Shown here: positions 26,282 to 34,359 of the stretch, piece after piece
Position numbering within the stretch: position 1 is the first letter of the stretch
How the letters are laid out: every line of letters begins with the position of its first letter
DNA from: WJMB01 sp964581465
GTDB taxonomy: Bacteria; RBG-13-66-14
Assembly: GCA_964581465.1 (NCBI GenBank)
Contig: CAZOOP010000001.1
Span: forward strand, 1-64,000
Direction: 5' to 3'
DNA: 64,000 nt
Program-made: the position numbers and the translations under genes
Notes under the pieces: generated by a model
Told to the model about the DNA's origin: nothing
Databases searched by the model: none
Seen by the model: only the letters and a program-made list of their open reading frames with translations

Positions 26282-27583
26282 CTAGTACGGCTGGGTTGGC
26301 TTGGATAGATGGTACCCCTGACCGAGCTCGACGCCCATCGTGCGCAGGGCCTCCAGCTCCTCGGCGGTCTCGATGCCCTCGGCGATAACCCGGCTGCCGG
26401 TGCGGTCGGCCAGTTCGAGCAGCGTGGTCAGCAGCTCCTGCTTGATGCGGTTCTCCTGGATACGGGTGACCATGGCCCGGTCGAACTTGAGGAAGTCGGG
26501 CTGGAGTTCGATGATAGTGTTGAGTGAGGAATAACCGGCGCCGGCGTCGTCGATGGCGATCTTGAAGCCCTCGCTTTTGAAGACCTCGAGGTAGCGGCGG
26601 AAGCTGCGCAGGTCGCCGATGGTCGAACGCTCGGTGAGCTCGAGGACGATGCGGTCCTTGCTCAAGCCCAGGTCGCTTTCGAAATCGGCGCGGAAGCTGG
26701 GATCGGCAAAGTTGTGCGGCGTTGTGTTAAGGAAAAGCAACTCACCGTTTTCGATCTGGACGCCGGCCACATTGACGGCGTGACGCAGACAGATGCGGTC
26801 CAGGGACTGGGAGAAACCGGTGTGGGCGGCGAAGGAGAACAGGCGCTCGGCGTTCTCGAAGACGGTGTCGGGCGGACCGACACTGAGCGCCTCGTAGCCC
26901 AGCACCGACAGGTCGCTGATATACATGATCGGCTGGAAGCGGGTCTTGATACGTTCGCCGGCGATGATCTGCGCCAGCTCGCGGTCCTGGAGCAACTCCT
27001 CCCGCTTCTCGGCGTCGACGGCCATCTCCTTGGCCTCGCGCACGGACTGGTAGACCAAGCGTTCGAAGCGGATCAACGGATCGGCCACGATCAGCGAATA
27101 GCCGATCTTGACCTCGAGGGCGGCGTCGGCCAGCTCCCGCCCCACCGTCGAAAGGTTGATGAACTCCTCGATCAACTCGGCGATCTCACGCAACCGCTCC
27201 GTGGTAAGGCCGGGCAGAGCGTGGAAAATGAAAAAACTGCCGGTGCGGATGGCCTCTTCGTACAGCAGGCCGCGATCGGCCAACACCTCGCGGTTGAATA
27301 CCTTGAGCACCCGGGCCAGATTCTCGATCAACTGGTCGGTGGACTGCCAGCCGAAGGAGTTCTCCAGACCCCGGGTGCGCGAGAGATCGACACAGATGAC
27401 GCCGATGGAATCCCCGACCTCGTCGAGCAGCTTGCGCAGTTGCTCAAGGGCCAGGGGGAGGGTGGGCAGGTCCGTCAGCCGATCGAAGAGCAGGTTGCGG
27501 TAGCGCAAGAGCTCTGCGCGAACCCGCAGGGGAACCTGGGGTTCGCCGGCTCCGTCACTCGGCTGGCGGGGGAGGTCTTCCAT
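26282..27583 (-). CDS. Degenerate GGDEF plus EAL-domain protein
   Basis: A 433-residue cytoplasmic protein. The N-terminal half (20-190) has the GGDEF fold pattern (F-D-x-L-T-D-L-P-T-L at 33-42). The catalytic loop reads RTGSFFIFHAL instead of RxGGDEF, so cyclase activity is lost. The C-terminal EAL domain keeps the key residues: E in GYEAL, N in LFLNTTP, E in LELTER, DD in IAIDDAGAGYS, K in FLKFD, E in VIAEGIET and Q in LGQGYH. It is probably an active c-di-GMP phosphodiesterase with an allosteric pseudo-GGDEF. First gene of an operon with a receiver protein. Confidence 0.85.
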   Translation of the reverse strand: MEDLPRQPSDGAGEPQVPLRVRAELLRYRNLLFDRLTDLPTLPLALEQLRKLLDEVGDSIGVICVDLSRTRGLENSFGWQSTDQLIENLARVLKVFNREVLADRGLLYEEAIRTGSFFIFHALPGLTTERLREIAELIEEFINLSTVGRELADAALEVKIGYSLIVADPLIRFERLVYQSVREAKEMAVDAEKREELLQDRELAQIIAGERIKTRFQPIMYISDLSVLGYEALSVGPPDTVFENAERLFSFAAHTGFSQSLDRICLRHAVNVAGVQIENGELLFLNTTPHNFADPSFRADFESDLGLSKDRIVLELTERSTIGDLRSFRRYLEVFKSEGFKIAIDDAGAGYSSLNTIIELQPDFLKFDRAMVTRIQENRIKQELLTTLLELADRTGSRVIAEGIETAEELEALRTMGVELGQGYHLSKPTQPY

Positions 27584-27686
27584 CGGCGATCGACGCTTCC
27601 GTTTTTACAAAGTTGCATTCTGTCCCAGCATACTTATTATGCGCTATCCCGGCCCCCGACGCAAGCGCGAGACTGTGTCTTGCGCC

Positions 27687-28838
27687 CTAGCCCTCGAGGG
27701 GAGGCGCCGCCGACGGATTGTCGAAAATCAGCGTCCGGGTCGGGAAGGGGATCCCGATGCCGTGCTCGCTGAAGGCCCGGTTGAGGTTGACCATCAGGTC
27801 GTTCTGGACGACCCAGCTCACGCTGTAGGTCTTGCACCAGGCCAATAGAACGAAGTTGAGCGAGGAGTCGCCGAACTCGAGGAAGAAAGCCCCGGGAGCC
27901 GGGGCCTCCAGAACGCCCTCGGTGTTCCGAGCGACCTCGAGCATCACCTCCATGGCCTTCTCCGGGTCCGTGCCGTAGGCCAGGCCAATGTCCAGCTTGA
28001 CCCGATAGGTCGTGTCCGGGTAGGAGTAGTTCTCGATGTACTCGGCGGCGACCTTGGAGTTGGGCAGCACGATCACCGTGTTGCCCAGGGTCTTGACATC
28101 GGTGGAGCGCATACCGATGCGGGTGACGTCGCCGTAAATCTCGCCGATCTTCACCCGGTCGCCCAACCGGAAGGGGCGGTCCGTCATCAGCACGAAGCCG
28201 GAGATCATGTTGGCCAGCGTCTCCTGGGCCGCCATGGCCACCGCCAAGGAGGCCACGCCCAGAGTTGTCACCAGGGCCACGATGTCCACGCCGAAATGCT
28301 CGAGGATGATGATGAAGCCGATCGTGTAGACCGCGACGGCGAGCACTTTGCGGATCAGCGGGATGAAGTCGCCGCTAACCGGCATCCCGGACTTGCTGTC
28401 GGCCAGCTCGCCGTACCAGCGCAGCACAGCGTTCAAAGGCCCCAGCAACAGCTTGATGCCCACCAGCGCCGCCAGGACGAAAAGGATGCCGTTAACGATG
28501 GGATCGATCCCAATGAAGGAATGGTAGGGGTTGAAGGCCCAGGCCGCATAAAGCGTGCCCACCAGCGCTCCCCGATAGACCGGCGTGGCCAGCGAATCGA
28601 TGATGTACTCGTCCAGGTTGGTTTGTGTGCGGTCCTCTACGTGGCGGGCCACCCGGTGCAAAATCGCTCGCAGGATCTTGGCCAAAATGAAGCCGAGGAC
28701 CAGCAGGGCCATGCTGTAGAGGGCCGAGATGACGTAGTGTTCCCAGGTCAGCGACGCTCTGAAAGCCGCCAAGGTCTCCTCGGTCATCACCGCGGGTTGG
28801 AAGATATGGGTGATTACTTCTCCGAAGGGCAGTTGCAC
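27687..28838 (-). CDS. MscS-family mechanosensitive channel
   Basis: A 383-residue membrane protein. Hydrophobic segments lie near 35-58, 90-108, 110-135 and 160-180, followed by the pore helix region (VTTLGVASLAVAMAAQETLANMISG) and the beta domain (F-R-L-G-D-R-V-K-I-G-E-I-Y-G-D-V). It lets solutes out on osmotic downshock. The start is GTG at 28838. Nested palindrome copy 3 begins 45 bases upstream of it and provides a candidate sigma-54 promoter. Confidence 0.9.
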   Translation of the reverse strand: MQLPFGEVITHIFQPAVMTEETLAAFRASLTWEHYVISALYSMALLVLGFILAKILRAILHRVARHVEDRTQTNLDEYIIDSLATPVYRGALVGTLYAAWAFNPYHSFIGIDPIVNGILFVLAALVGIKLLLGPLNAVLRWYGELADSKSGMPVSGDFIPLIRKVLAVAVYTIGFIIILEHFGVDIVALVTTLGVASLAVAMAAQETLANMISGFVLMTDRPFRLGDRVKIGEIYGDVTRIGMRSTDVKTLGNTVIVLPNSKVAAEYIENYSYPDTTYRVKLDIGLAYGTDPEKAMEVMLEVARNTEGVLEAPAPGAFFLEFGDSSLNFVLLAWCKTYSVSWVVQNDLMVNLNRAFSEHGIGIPFPTRTLIFDNPSAAPPLEG

Positions 28839-28882
28839 GGTATCCCCCTTGTCACATCGGGCGGTGGAAAGGTTATCAATCG

Positions 28883-29071
28883 GCGGAACCTTCGCCGAGC
28901 CCGCTCTGGAGCCGGGGAAGGTTCATGTTGAATCCGGCGCGAGGCGTTGGCACGTTTCTTGCAGCAGGGCGGGGCCGCCGACTGGACGACCCAGCCGCGC
29001 CCTCCGCAAGAAACGTGCCAACGCCGGCCCCGGGGGTGGATAATTTGTGAACGGCTCGGCGAAGGTTCCGC
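28883..29071. repeat. Nested palindrome family, copy 3
   Basis: Outer arms GCGGAACCTTCGCCGAGCC (28883-28901) and its perfect complement (29053-29071). Inner arms GGCGTTGGCACGTTTCTTGC (28943-28962) and its perfect complement (29006-29025). The 43-base loop itself has AGGGCG/CGCCCT. The outer arm starts 8 bases after the YggS stop. Confidence 0.92.
29006..29020 (-). promoter_or_regulatory. Sigma-54-like element facing mscS
   Basis: The minus strand reads TGGCACGTTTCTTGC; a start near 28994 would give a leader of about 156 bases. Confidence 0.5.
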
Positions 29072-29078
29072 GGCGGGG

Positions 29079-29780
29079 TCAGCCGAGCAGTCCGCGGTAG
29101 AGGGCCGAACCGACGCGGACGAGGGTGGCGCCTTCCTCGACGGCGACTTCGTAGTCGGCGGTCATCCCCATGGAGAGCTCGGTGAAGTCGGAGAGGTTGA
29201 ATCGGGCGGCCAGCTCGTCGCGCAGTTCTCGCAGGGCGGCGAAGAGGGGCCGGGTCCTCTCGGGGTCGTCGACCAGGGGCGCCATGGTCATCAGACCCCT
29301 GGGAGTGAGGTTCTCGAGTTCGAGGAGGGCCGGGAAGGCTTTTTTGAGTCCGGCGGGGTCGAAGCCGTGCTTGGATTCTTCTCCGGAGACGTTGACCTCG
29401 AAGAGCACGGGAAAGGATTCCGGTCCGGGCACGCGCTTGGCGACGTCGCGGGCGTGCTTGAGCGAGTCGACGGAGTGGATGGTCGAGAAGACGTCCAGGA
29501 TGTCATTGACCTTATTGGACTGGATGGTGCCGATGAAATGCCAGTCGAGTCCAGCGCGGCCGCACAGGGTGGCGTACTTGGCGGCGGCGGGCTGCAAACG
29601 GTTCTCGCCGATGATCTCGACACCGGCCGCGGCCAGTTGGGGCAGCACATCGGCCTCGACGTACTTGGTGACGGCGACGAGGCGGACGTTGGCGGCGGCG
29701 CGGGGGGAACGCTCCCGGGCGTCGTTTATGCGCCGCCTAACCTCGTCGAGGTTGGCCTGGAGACGCTGCTGGTCGAGCAT
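29079..29780 (-). CDS. YggS/PROSC family PLP homeostasis protein
   Basis: A 233-residue cytoplasmic PLP-binding TIM-barrel protein. K39 in LVAVTKY is the Schiff-base lysine. I-G-E-N-R-L-Q, H-F-I-G-T-I-Q-x-N-K and S-M-G-M-T-A-D-Y are the other family signatures (usually GENRVQE and SMGMSxD). It keeps the free PLP pool in balance. Length is typical. Confidence 0.93.
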   Translation of the reverse strand: MLDQQRLQANLDEVRRRINDARERSPRAAANVRLVAVTKYVEADVLPQLAAAGVEIIGENRLQPAAAKYATLCGRAGLDWHFIGTIQSNKVNDILDVFSTIHSVDSLKHARDVAKRVPGPESFPVLFEVNVSGEESKHGFDPAGLKKAFPALLELENLTPRGLMTMAPLVDDPERTRPLFAALRELRDELAARFNLSDFTELSMGMTADYEVAVEEGATLVRVGSALYRGLLG

Positions 29781-29879
29781 GGTTGATCGTGGGAAGCTGA
29801 GGTTGTGCGGTGAACGAACTCAATCATCCGCGGCGAGAGTACCTTAAGCCGGGGGCTTAATCAAGCGGGAGAGGCGATC

Positions 29880-29908
29880 TGGGACGTGGCGGTCGGAATC
29901 GCCGTCCC
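29880..29908 (-). terminator. Possible terminator hairpin
   Basis: GGGACG...CGTCCC with an inner GGCG/CGCC, 30 bases after the NamZ-like gene stop. No T tract. Confidence 0.35.
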
Positions 29909-29939
29909 GCCGGCGGGTGTCCGCTGGGCGTCCGGGCGC

Positions 29940-31229
29940 TCAGTCCGTGTTTCTGTACAGCAGATAGGGCTCGCGCCGGGATTCGAAGACGGCTGCGTCC
30001 TCCAACCAGGCGGCCCAGACGACCTCGGGTGAGATCTCGCCGTCGAAGACCCGCCGCAGATCGTCGCCGCCCAGCATCCGCCGCAGGAAGCGGGGCTCGA
30101 GGGAACTCTCTGCGGGGTGGCGCCGGCCGAGGAAGTCGTAGCCCCAGAGGGCCAGCCGCAGGGGCTCGAAGACCTCCCGATCCTCGACGACGACGCGGAC
30201 GCCCCGACAGGGCGCGCCGTCGTGACGGCCGTCCGAGGGCGCGCTCGGAGTGAAGGTCGTCGTCTCGAAACGGGTGCCGGGGACGTTGGCGGCCCAGTGT
30301 TCGGCCAGTGCGGCGGCGTCCAGCCAGGGGGCGCCGAGGACCTCGAAGGGCGAATCCGTTCCCCGGCCGACGCTGAGCGCCGTGGGCTCGAAGAGGCCCA
30401 GTCCCGGGTAGAGCAGGACACCGGATAGCCGGGGCAGGTTGGGGGAGGTGGCCCGCCAGGGCGGCGGCGGTGACTGCTCGTCGAAGACCACGCCGGGCTC
30501 GTAGCCGATCAGGGGCACAACCTCGACGACGACGCCGGGCAGCAGCTCCCCGGCGATCCAACGCGCCGTCTCCCCCGGGGTCATCCCGTAGAGCACGGGC
30601 AAGGGGACCAGGCCGACGAAGTTGTCGCCCAGACCCGTCGGCAGCGGTCCGGCGACGCCGTCGCCGGGCGGGCAGGGTCTGTCGAGGACCACCAGGGGAA
30701 CCCCGGCCTCGCGGCAGGCCTCCAGGCAGAGGTAGAGCGTCGAGGTGTAGGTGTAGAAACGGACACCGACATCGGGCAGATCGTAGACCAGGGCGTCGAG
30801 ACCGGCCAGCTCGGCGGGCTCCGGGGCACGCCGTCCACCGTAGAGACTGACGATCTCCAGCCCGGTGACCGGCTCGACGTCGTCGGACACCGCGCCGTGG
30901 GCGTCGGCCCCCAGGCCGTGCTCCGGGGTGTAGAGCCGGACGAGTTCGACGCCCTCGAGGTCGGCCAGAATCTCCCAGGCGGGTAGACCTGCGACGTCGC
31001 GGGCGGCGTCGTTGGTCAACAGGGCGACACGGCGGCCGGTCAGGGCGGCACCGCCGCTCTCCGTCAGCACGTCCAGACCAGCGGCGAAGCCGGGCACTGG
31101 CTCTTTCGGCTCTGCAAAGACAGGTTCTCCCGAGACCGGGGCGTCGTCCAGCGTCTGCTCGGCGGCGCAAGAGAGGGCCGCCAGCAGCAGGGCGAGGTTC
31201 GGGAGTAAAAAACGGGGGTGGGTCGTCAT
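29940..31229 (-). CDS. NamZ-like (DUF1343) lipoprotein, putative exo-N-acetylmuramidase
   Basis: A 429-residue exported lipoprotein (lipobox A-A-L-S-C). Family signatures are V-A-L-L-T-N-D, Y-T-P-E-H-G-L-G, L-V-Y-D-L-P-D-V-G-V-R-F-Y-T-Y-T-S-T-L-Y, L-D-R-P-C-P, Y-G-M-T-P-G-E and S-P-N-L-P...L-L-Y-P-G. Members remove N-acetylmuramic acid from peptidoglycan fragments, so a role in cell-wall recycling or degradation is likely. I chose the ATG at 31229, which leaves a proper signal peptide; an upstream start at 31292 would add 21 residues before it. Confidence 0.85.
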   Translation of the reverse strand: MTTHPRFLLPNLALLLAALSCAAEQTLDDAPVSGEPVFAEPKEPVPGFAAGLDVLTESGGAALTGRRVALLTNDAARDVAGLPAWEILADLEGVELVRLYTPEHGLGADAHGAVSDDVEPVTGLEIVSLYGGRRAPEPAELAGLDALVYDLPDVGVRFYTYTSTLYLCLEACREAGVPLVVLDRPCPPGDGVAGPLPTGLGDNFVGLVPLPVLYGMTPGETARWIAGELLPGVVVEVVPLIGYEPGVVFDEQSPPPPWRATSPNLPRLSGVLLYPGLGLFEPTALSVGRGTDSPFEVLGAPWLDAAALAEHWAANVPGTRFETTTFTPSAPSDGRHDGAPCRGVRVVVEDREVFEPLRLALWGYDFLGRRHPAESSLEPRFLRRMLGGDDLRRVFDGEISPEVVWAAWLEDAAVFESRREPYLLYRNTD

Positions 31230-31425
31230 TGGTTTCCGTCGTGGTTGCAGGTGCGAGAGTTGTTCTCTGGGGCGGATCCAACGGACTCTCAAGGTTGATA
31301 TTTGAGCGCGATTGAGTCAAGGTCCCGAAGTTTGTATCATGAATAGTTGTCGTCAAGCTCCGCCTTGCCCGTGAGCGACGTGATTCACCGGCGGAACACC
31401 TCGATACTTGAGATACCAATCGAGG

Positions 31426-32220
31426 TCAACCTCGTTCCTGTTCCGGAATAACCAGGCCCGGCGGACCGGGGTCGGGCGTGTAGGCGAACTCGGCGTAGTC
31501 GATCCGCTGGAGGTAGAGACCGTGGGCCGGCGCCGGCGGCGGGGCCTTGGTCCTGTCCCGGCCGTCGAGTAACTCCCCGAGCCCGGCGGCGTCCAGCTCT
31601 CCTCGGCCCACCGCCAGCAGGCAGCCGACGATCCGGCGGACCATGCGGTAGAGAAAGGCCTCGGCGGCGACCTCGACGAGGTAAAAGGGCGGTTTGCGCA
31701 GCAGGCGGCCGGCGGTCAACCGGCGCACGGTGGAGCCGCCGGGTCGGGGGGCGGTTCCCAAAGCGGCGAAGTCGCGACGACCGACGAAGAGCCCCGCCGT
31801 CGCCTCTACCGTCGACCAGTCGAGACCGGGGCCGACGATCATGGCGCGGTCGCGCTGGAAGAGGGCGTCGCCCTCGCGCAGCAGGTAGCGGTAGCGGCGG
31901 CCCCGGGCCGAGTGGCGGGGGTGGAAGTCGGCGGGGACTTCAGAGCAGCGGAGCAAGCGTAGATCACCAGGTAGTCGGGCCTCCAGGGCGCGCAGGACGG
32001 TCTCCGGCGGGTAATCGCGCGGAGCGCGCCAACCGGCGACTTGGCCCAGGGCGTGGACCCCTGCGTCGGTGCGCCCGGCGGCCCAGACGCGGACGGACTC
32101 GCCGTAGAAGTCCGCCAGCGCACGCTCCAGCTCTCCCTGGACCGTGCGCGCCTCGGGCTGAAGCTGCCAGCCGTGGAAGGCGGCGCCGTGGTAGGCCAAG
32201 GCGAGGGCCAGACGGCTCAT
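31426..32220 (-). CDS. truA: tRNA pseudouridine(38-40) synthase TruA
   Basis: A 264-residue enzyme that isomerises uridines in the anticodon arm. AGRTDAGVHA around D52 is the catalytic motif, with Y-H-G-x-x-F-H-G-W-Q at the start and F-L-Y-R-M-V-R-R-I-V-G late in the protein. Its ATG overlaps the stop of the preceding membrane-protein gene as ATGA, so it is the last gene of a coupled three-gene operon with a transglutaminase. Confidence 0.95.
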   Translation of the reverse strand: MSRLALALAYHGAAFHGWQLQPEARTVQGELERALADFYGESVRVWAAGRTDAGVHALGQVAGWRAPRDYPPETVLRALEARLPGDLRLLRCSEVPADFHPRHSARGRRYRYLLREGDALFQRDRAMIVGPGLDWSTVEATAGLFVGRRDFAALGTAPRPGGSTVRRLTAGRLLRKPPFYLVEVAAEAFLYRMVRRIVGCLLAVGRGELDAAGLGELLDGRDRTKAPPPAPAHGLYLQRIDYAEFAYTPDPGPPGLVIPEQERG

Positions 32221-32771
32221 CGCGCCTCCGGTCCGCCGACGGCGGCTACCTCGCCCCAGGCGACGGCCAACCGTTCGCCCCGCTCGAGCAGGGCGCGCAG
32301 AAAGGCCGTCAAGCGACCTTTCCGGGGAGTCACGCGCCAGGCGTCCTCGAGCAGCCGCCGCCCCGTCTCCAGCAGCAAACGGTAGCCGTCGAAGACGCCC
32401 TCGAGTCGCGCTCGCAAGCGGCGACCCAACCGACCGGGCACCAGACCGGCCATCCCCGCCGGACCGGCCCCGGCCAGCAGACCGGCCGCCAGGAAGAGGA
32501 TCAGCAGGCGCAGGGCGGTTTCACCGGCCTCCCGGTAGGCGGCGGCGTCCAGACCGCCGCTCAGGAAGGCCGCCAGCAGCCGCAGCCCGCCGGCCAGCAG
32601 CACCAGCCAGGCGCCCAGGGCCAGGGCTCGGGGAACCGCTCGCCAGCCCGTCGAGACGACGAGGAGGACCAGGGCCGCACACGCCGCCCCCAAGGTCCAC
32701 CAAAGACCCGGGGCCAGAGCCGCCGCCGGAACCAGCAGCAGGGCGCAAGCGGCTCGCAGCCGGGGGCTCAC
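32217..32771 (-). CDS. Polytopic membrane protein, perhaps EcfT/CbiQ-like
   Basis: A 184-residue hydrophobic protein with about four membrane segments in residues 5-115 and a basic C-terminal half (amphipathic helices, T-P-R-K-G-R). The layout recalls the transmembrane T component of energy-coupling-factor transporters, but the coupling motifs are not clear and no ATPase or S component is adjacent. It overlaps both neighbours by ATGA junctions, so it is made with the transglutaminase and TruA. Confidence 0.55.
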   Translation of the reverse strand: MSPRLRAACALLLVPAAALAPGLWWTLGAACAALVLLVVSTGWRAVPRALALGAWLVLLAGGLRLLAAFLSGGLDAAAYREAGETALRLLILFLAAGLLAGAGPAGMAGLVPGRLGRRLRARLEGVFDGYRLLLETGRRLLEDAWRVTPRKGRLTAFLRALLERGERLAVAWGEVAAVGGPEAR

Positions 32772-34123
32772 TCGGCCTCCACCAGCTCGATGGACTCCAC
32801 ACCGCCGAAGAAGGCCGTGCGCTCCGCCGGGCCGGGGTCGTAGACCAGGCCGATCCGGGCGGCGTCGGCTGGGAGCTGCTCGAGGTAGGGGTCGGCCAGC
32901 CGCCAGCGCCCATCGGCGTAAATCTCATTCCAGGCGTGGTAGTAGAAGGCGTCGCCCTCGCCGTAGACCAGGCCGACCACGGTGCGGGCGTACAGCCCGG
33001 CGCGCCGGGCCAAATCGGTCAGCAGCGCCGCGTGCTCCGAACAGTCGCCGTAACGCCGGGCGTAGATCTCGCTCGGCGTCAGCTCCAACCCCAGAGGGCT
33101 GTTGTCCAGATTGTCCGAGACCCACTCCCGCAGCGCCGCCAGGGTGTTGTACTCGTCTTCGGGATCACGTAAACGCTCGGTCAAACGATCAAGCTCACCG
33201 ACGAACGAGGGCGGTTCGATCGCCCCGGGATGCGGCGTCGCCTCGCTGTAATTGAGGAACTCGACCCGCCAGCGCCCCGGCTCCAACTCAGTCACCCGCT
33301 GGAAGGGTCCCTCGAGCGGCGCCTTGGCGGCCTCGACGATCGTCACCAAGCGACGGGCCGTACGCGGCTCGCCCAGACGGCCCCCCGTTGGGAAGATCGC
33401 CGCGCTGGCCGTGGGGTCCCCCCAACCCACGTCGGCCTTGGCTTCCTCCTCCGAGGCCGCCGGGCGCACCTCCATCCCCCCGGGAACCTTGACGACCACC
33501 AGAGAGCCGTCGGCCTCCAGGTAGATGTCTCGGGAAACCCCGGCGAAGGTGGTCACGTTGTGGTAACCCAAGAAGGTCCGCCCGTCGACGCTGAGCTCCT
33601 CCAGCTCGCCGCGCTCCAGCGAGGCCGCGATCACCTCGCTGTAACCGCTGTCGTAGCAACGGTACTCGACACTCTCGCCGGGCTGGACGCCGGCCGTTGC
33701 GAAACCGCTGCCCAGGGTGCCCACCAGGCCGCCCTCCAGGTAACGCTTGCCGATGATCACCCCCTGGATTCGACGAACCTCGAGGACGCCGTCGGCCAGC
33801 TCGGCCTCGACCATCTCCGCCTCGGCGCCGCTCATCCGGTGGTCCACCGCTCGGATGAGCACACCCTCGGCGCTGTAAAGCTCACGACGACGGCTGGTGG
33901 TGATCAGGCTGCGGCCGTCGCGGACCAGTTGCATCGTCGAGTAGCTCTCCATCCAGACACCACCGGCATACTCGCCCTCGCCGATCGGCAGGCTGTTTGA
34001 ATACGAGTAGCCCACCTTCCGGCCATCGAGGTACAACGAAAACCAGTTGGCCGCCCCGCTCACCGAAAAACTCAGCAACACGACGAACACCACTGACAAC
34101 AGACCGGCGCGCATGATCCGCAT
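32768..34123 (-). CDS. Exported transglutaminase-like protein
   Basis: A 451-residue protein with a signal peptide (1-23), a beta-rich middle and a C-terminal transglutaminase-like core. The catalytic triad is visible: C361 in YGDCSEHAALL, H396 in YYHAWNE and D411 in WRLADPY. Such exported members act as peptidases or amidases on envelope material. The ATG at 34123 follows GAGGTAAG. It is the first gene of a coupled operon. Nested palindrome copy 4 starts 40 bases upstream. Confidence 0.85.
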   Translation of the reverse strand: MRIMRAGLLSVVFVVLLSFSVSGAANWFSLYLDGRKVGYSYSNSLPIGEGEYAGGVWMESYSTMQLVRDGRSLITTSRRRELYSAEGVLIRAVDHRMSGAEAEMVEAELADGVLEVRRIQGVIIGKRYLEGGLVGTLGSGFATAGVQPGESVEYRCYDSGYSEVIAASLERGELEELSVDGRTFLGYHNVTTFAGVSRDIYLEADGSLVVVKVPGGMEVRPAASEEEAKADVGWGDPTASAAIFPTGGRLGEPRTARRLVTIVEAAKAPLEGPFQRVTELEPGRWRVEFLNYSEATPHPGAIEPPSFVGELDRLTERLRDPEDEYNTLAALREWVSDNLDNSPLGLELTPSEIYARRYGDCSEHAALLTDLARRAGLYARTVVGLVYGEGDAFYYHAWNEIYADGRWRLADPYLEQLPADAARIGLVYDPGPAERTAFFGGVESIELVEAE

Positions 34124-34162
34124 CGCTTACCTCACAAAAAGCCGCGGGTTGGTTCGTCGGAA

Positions 34163-34352
34163 GGCGGGAACTCGGCCCGCCCTATCCAGGGCGCTCCTCG
34201 ACAGGGCCGGCTTGGGCACATTTCTTGCGAAGTGAGGCCCGGGTTTGTCCGACGGGCCGCCCCGCCCCGCTGCAAGAAATGTGCCAAGGCCTCGCCGCCG
34301 GACGCTCGGCGCGGTTCAATCGGCTCGAGGACGGGCGGGCCGTGTTCCCGCC
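34163..34352. repeat. Nested palindrome family, copy 4
   Basis: Outer arms 34163-34182 and 34333-34352, 20 bases with one mismatch. The inner arms are CTTGGGCACATTTCTTGC (left) and GCAAGAAATGTGCCAAGG (right). Both arms carry the same G-to-A/C-to-T change relative to other copies, so pairing is kept. The outer arm is 8 bases after the stop of the gene at 34360. Confidence 0.9.
34272..34286 (-). promoter_or_regulatory. Sigma-54-like element facing the transglutaminase operon
   Basis: The minus strand reads TGGCACATTTCTTGC followed by A; the core TGGCAC/TTGCA is intact, while the opposite arm has TGGGCAC. Confidence 0.5.
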
Positions 34353-34359
34353 GGGTCGA

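Noticed and set aside
28943..29025. Integron attC sites
   Set aside because: The arms lack the attC R' and R'' core (GTTRRRY/RYYYAAC) in the right place, and neighbours are housekeeping genes, not cassettes.
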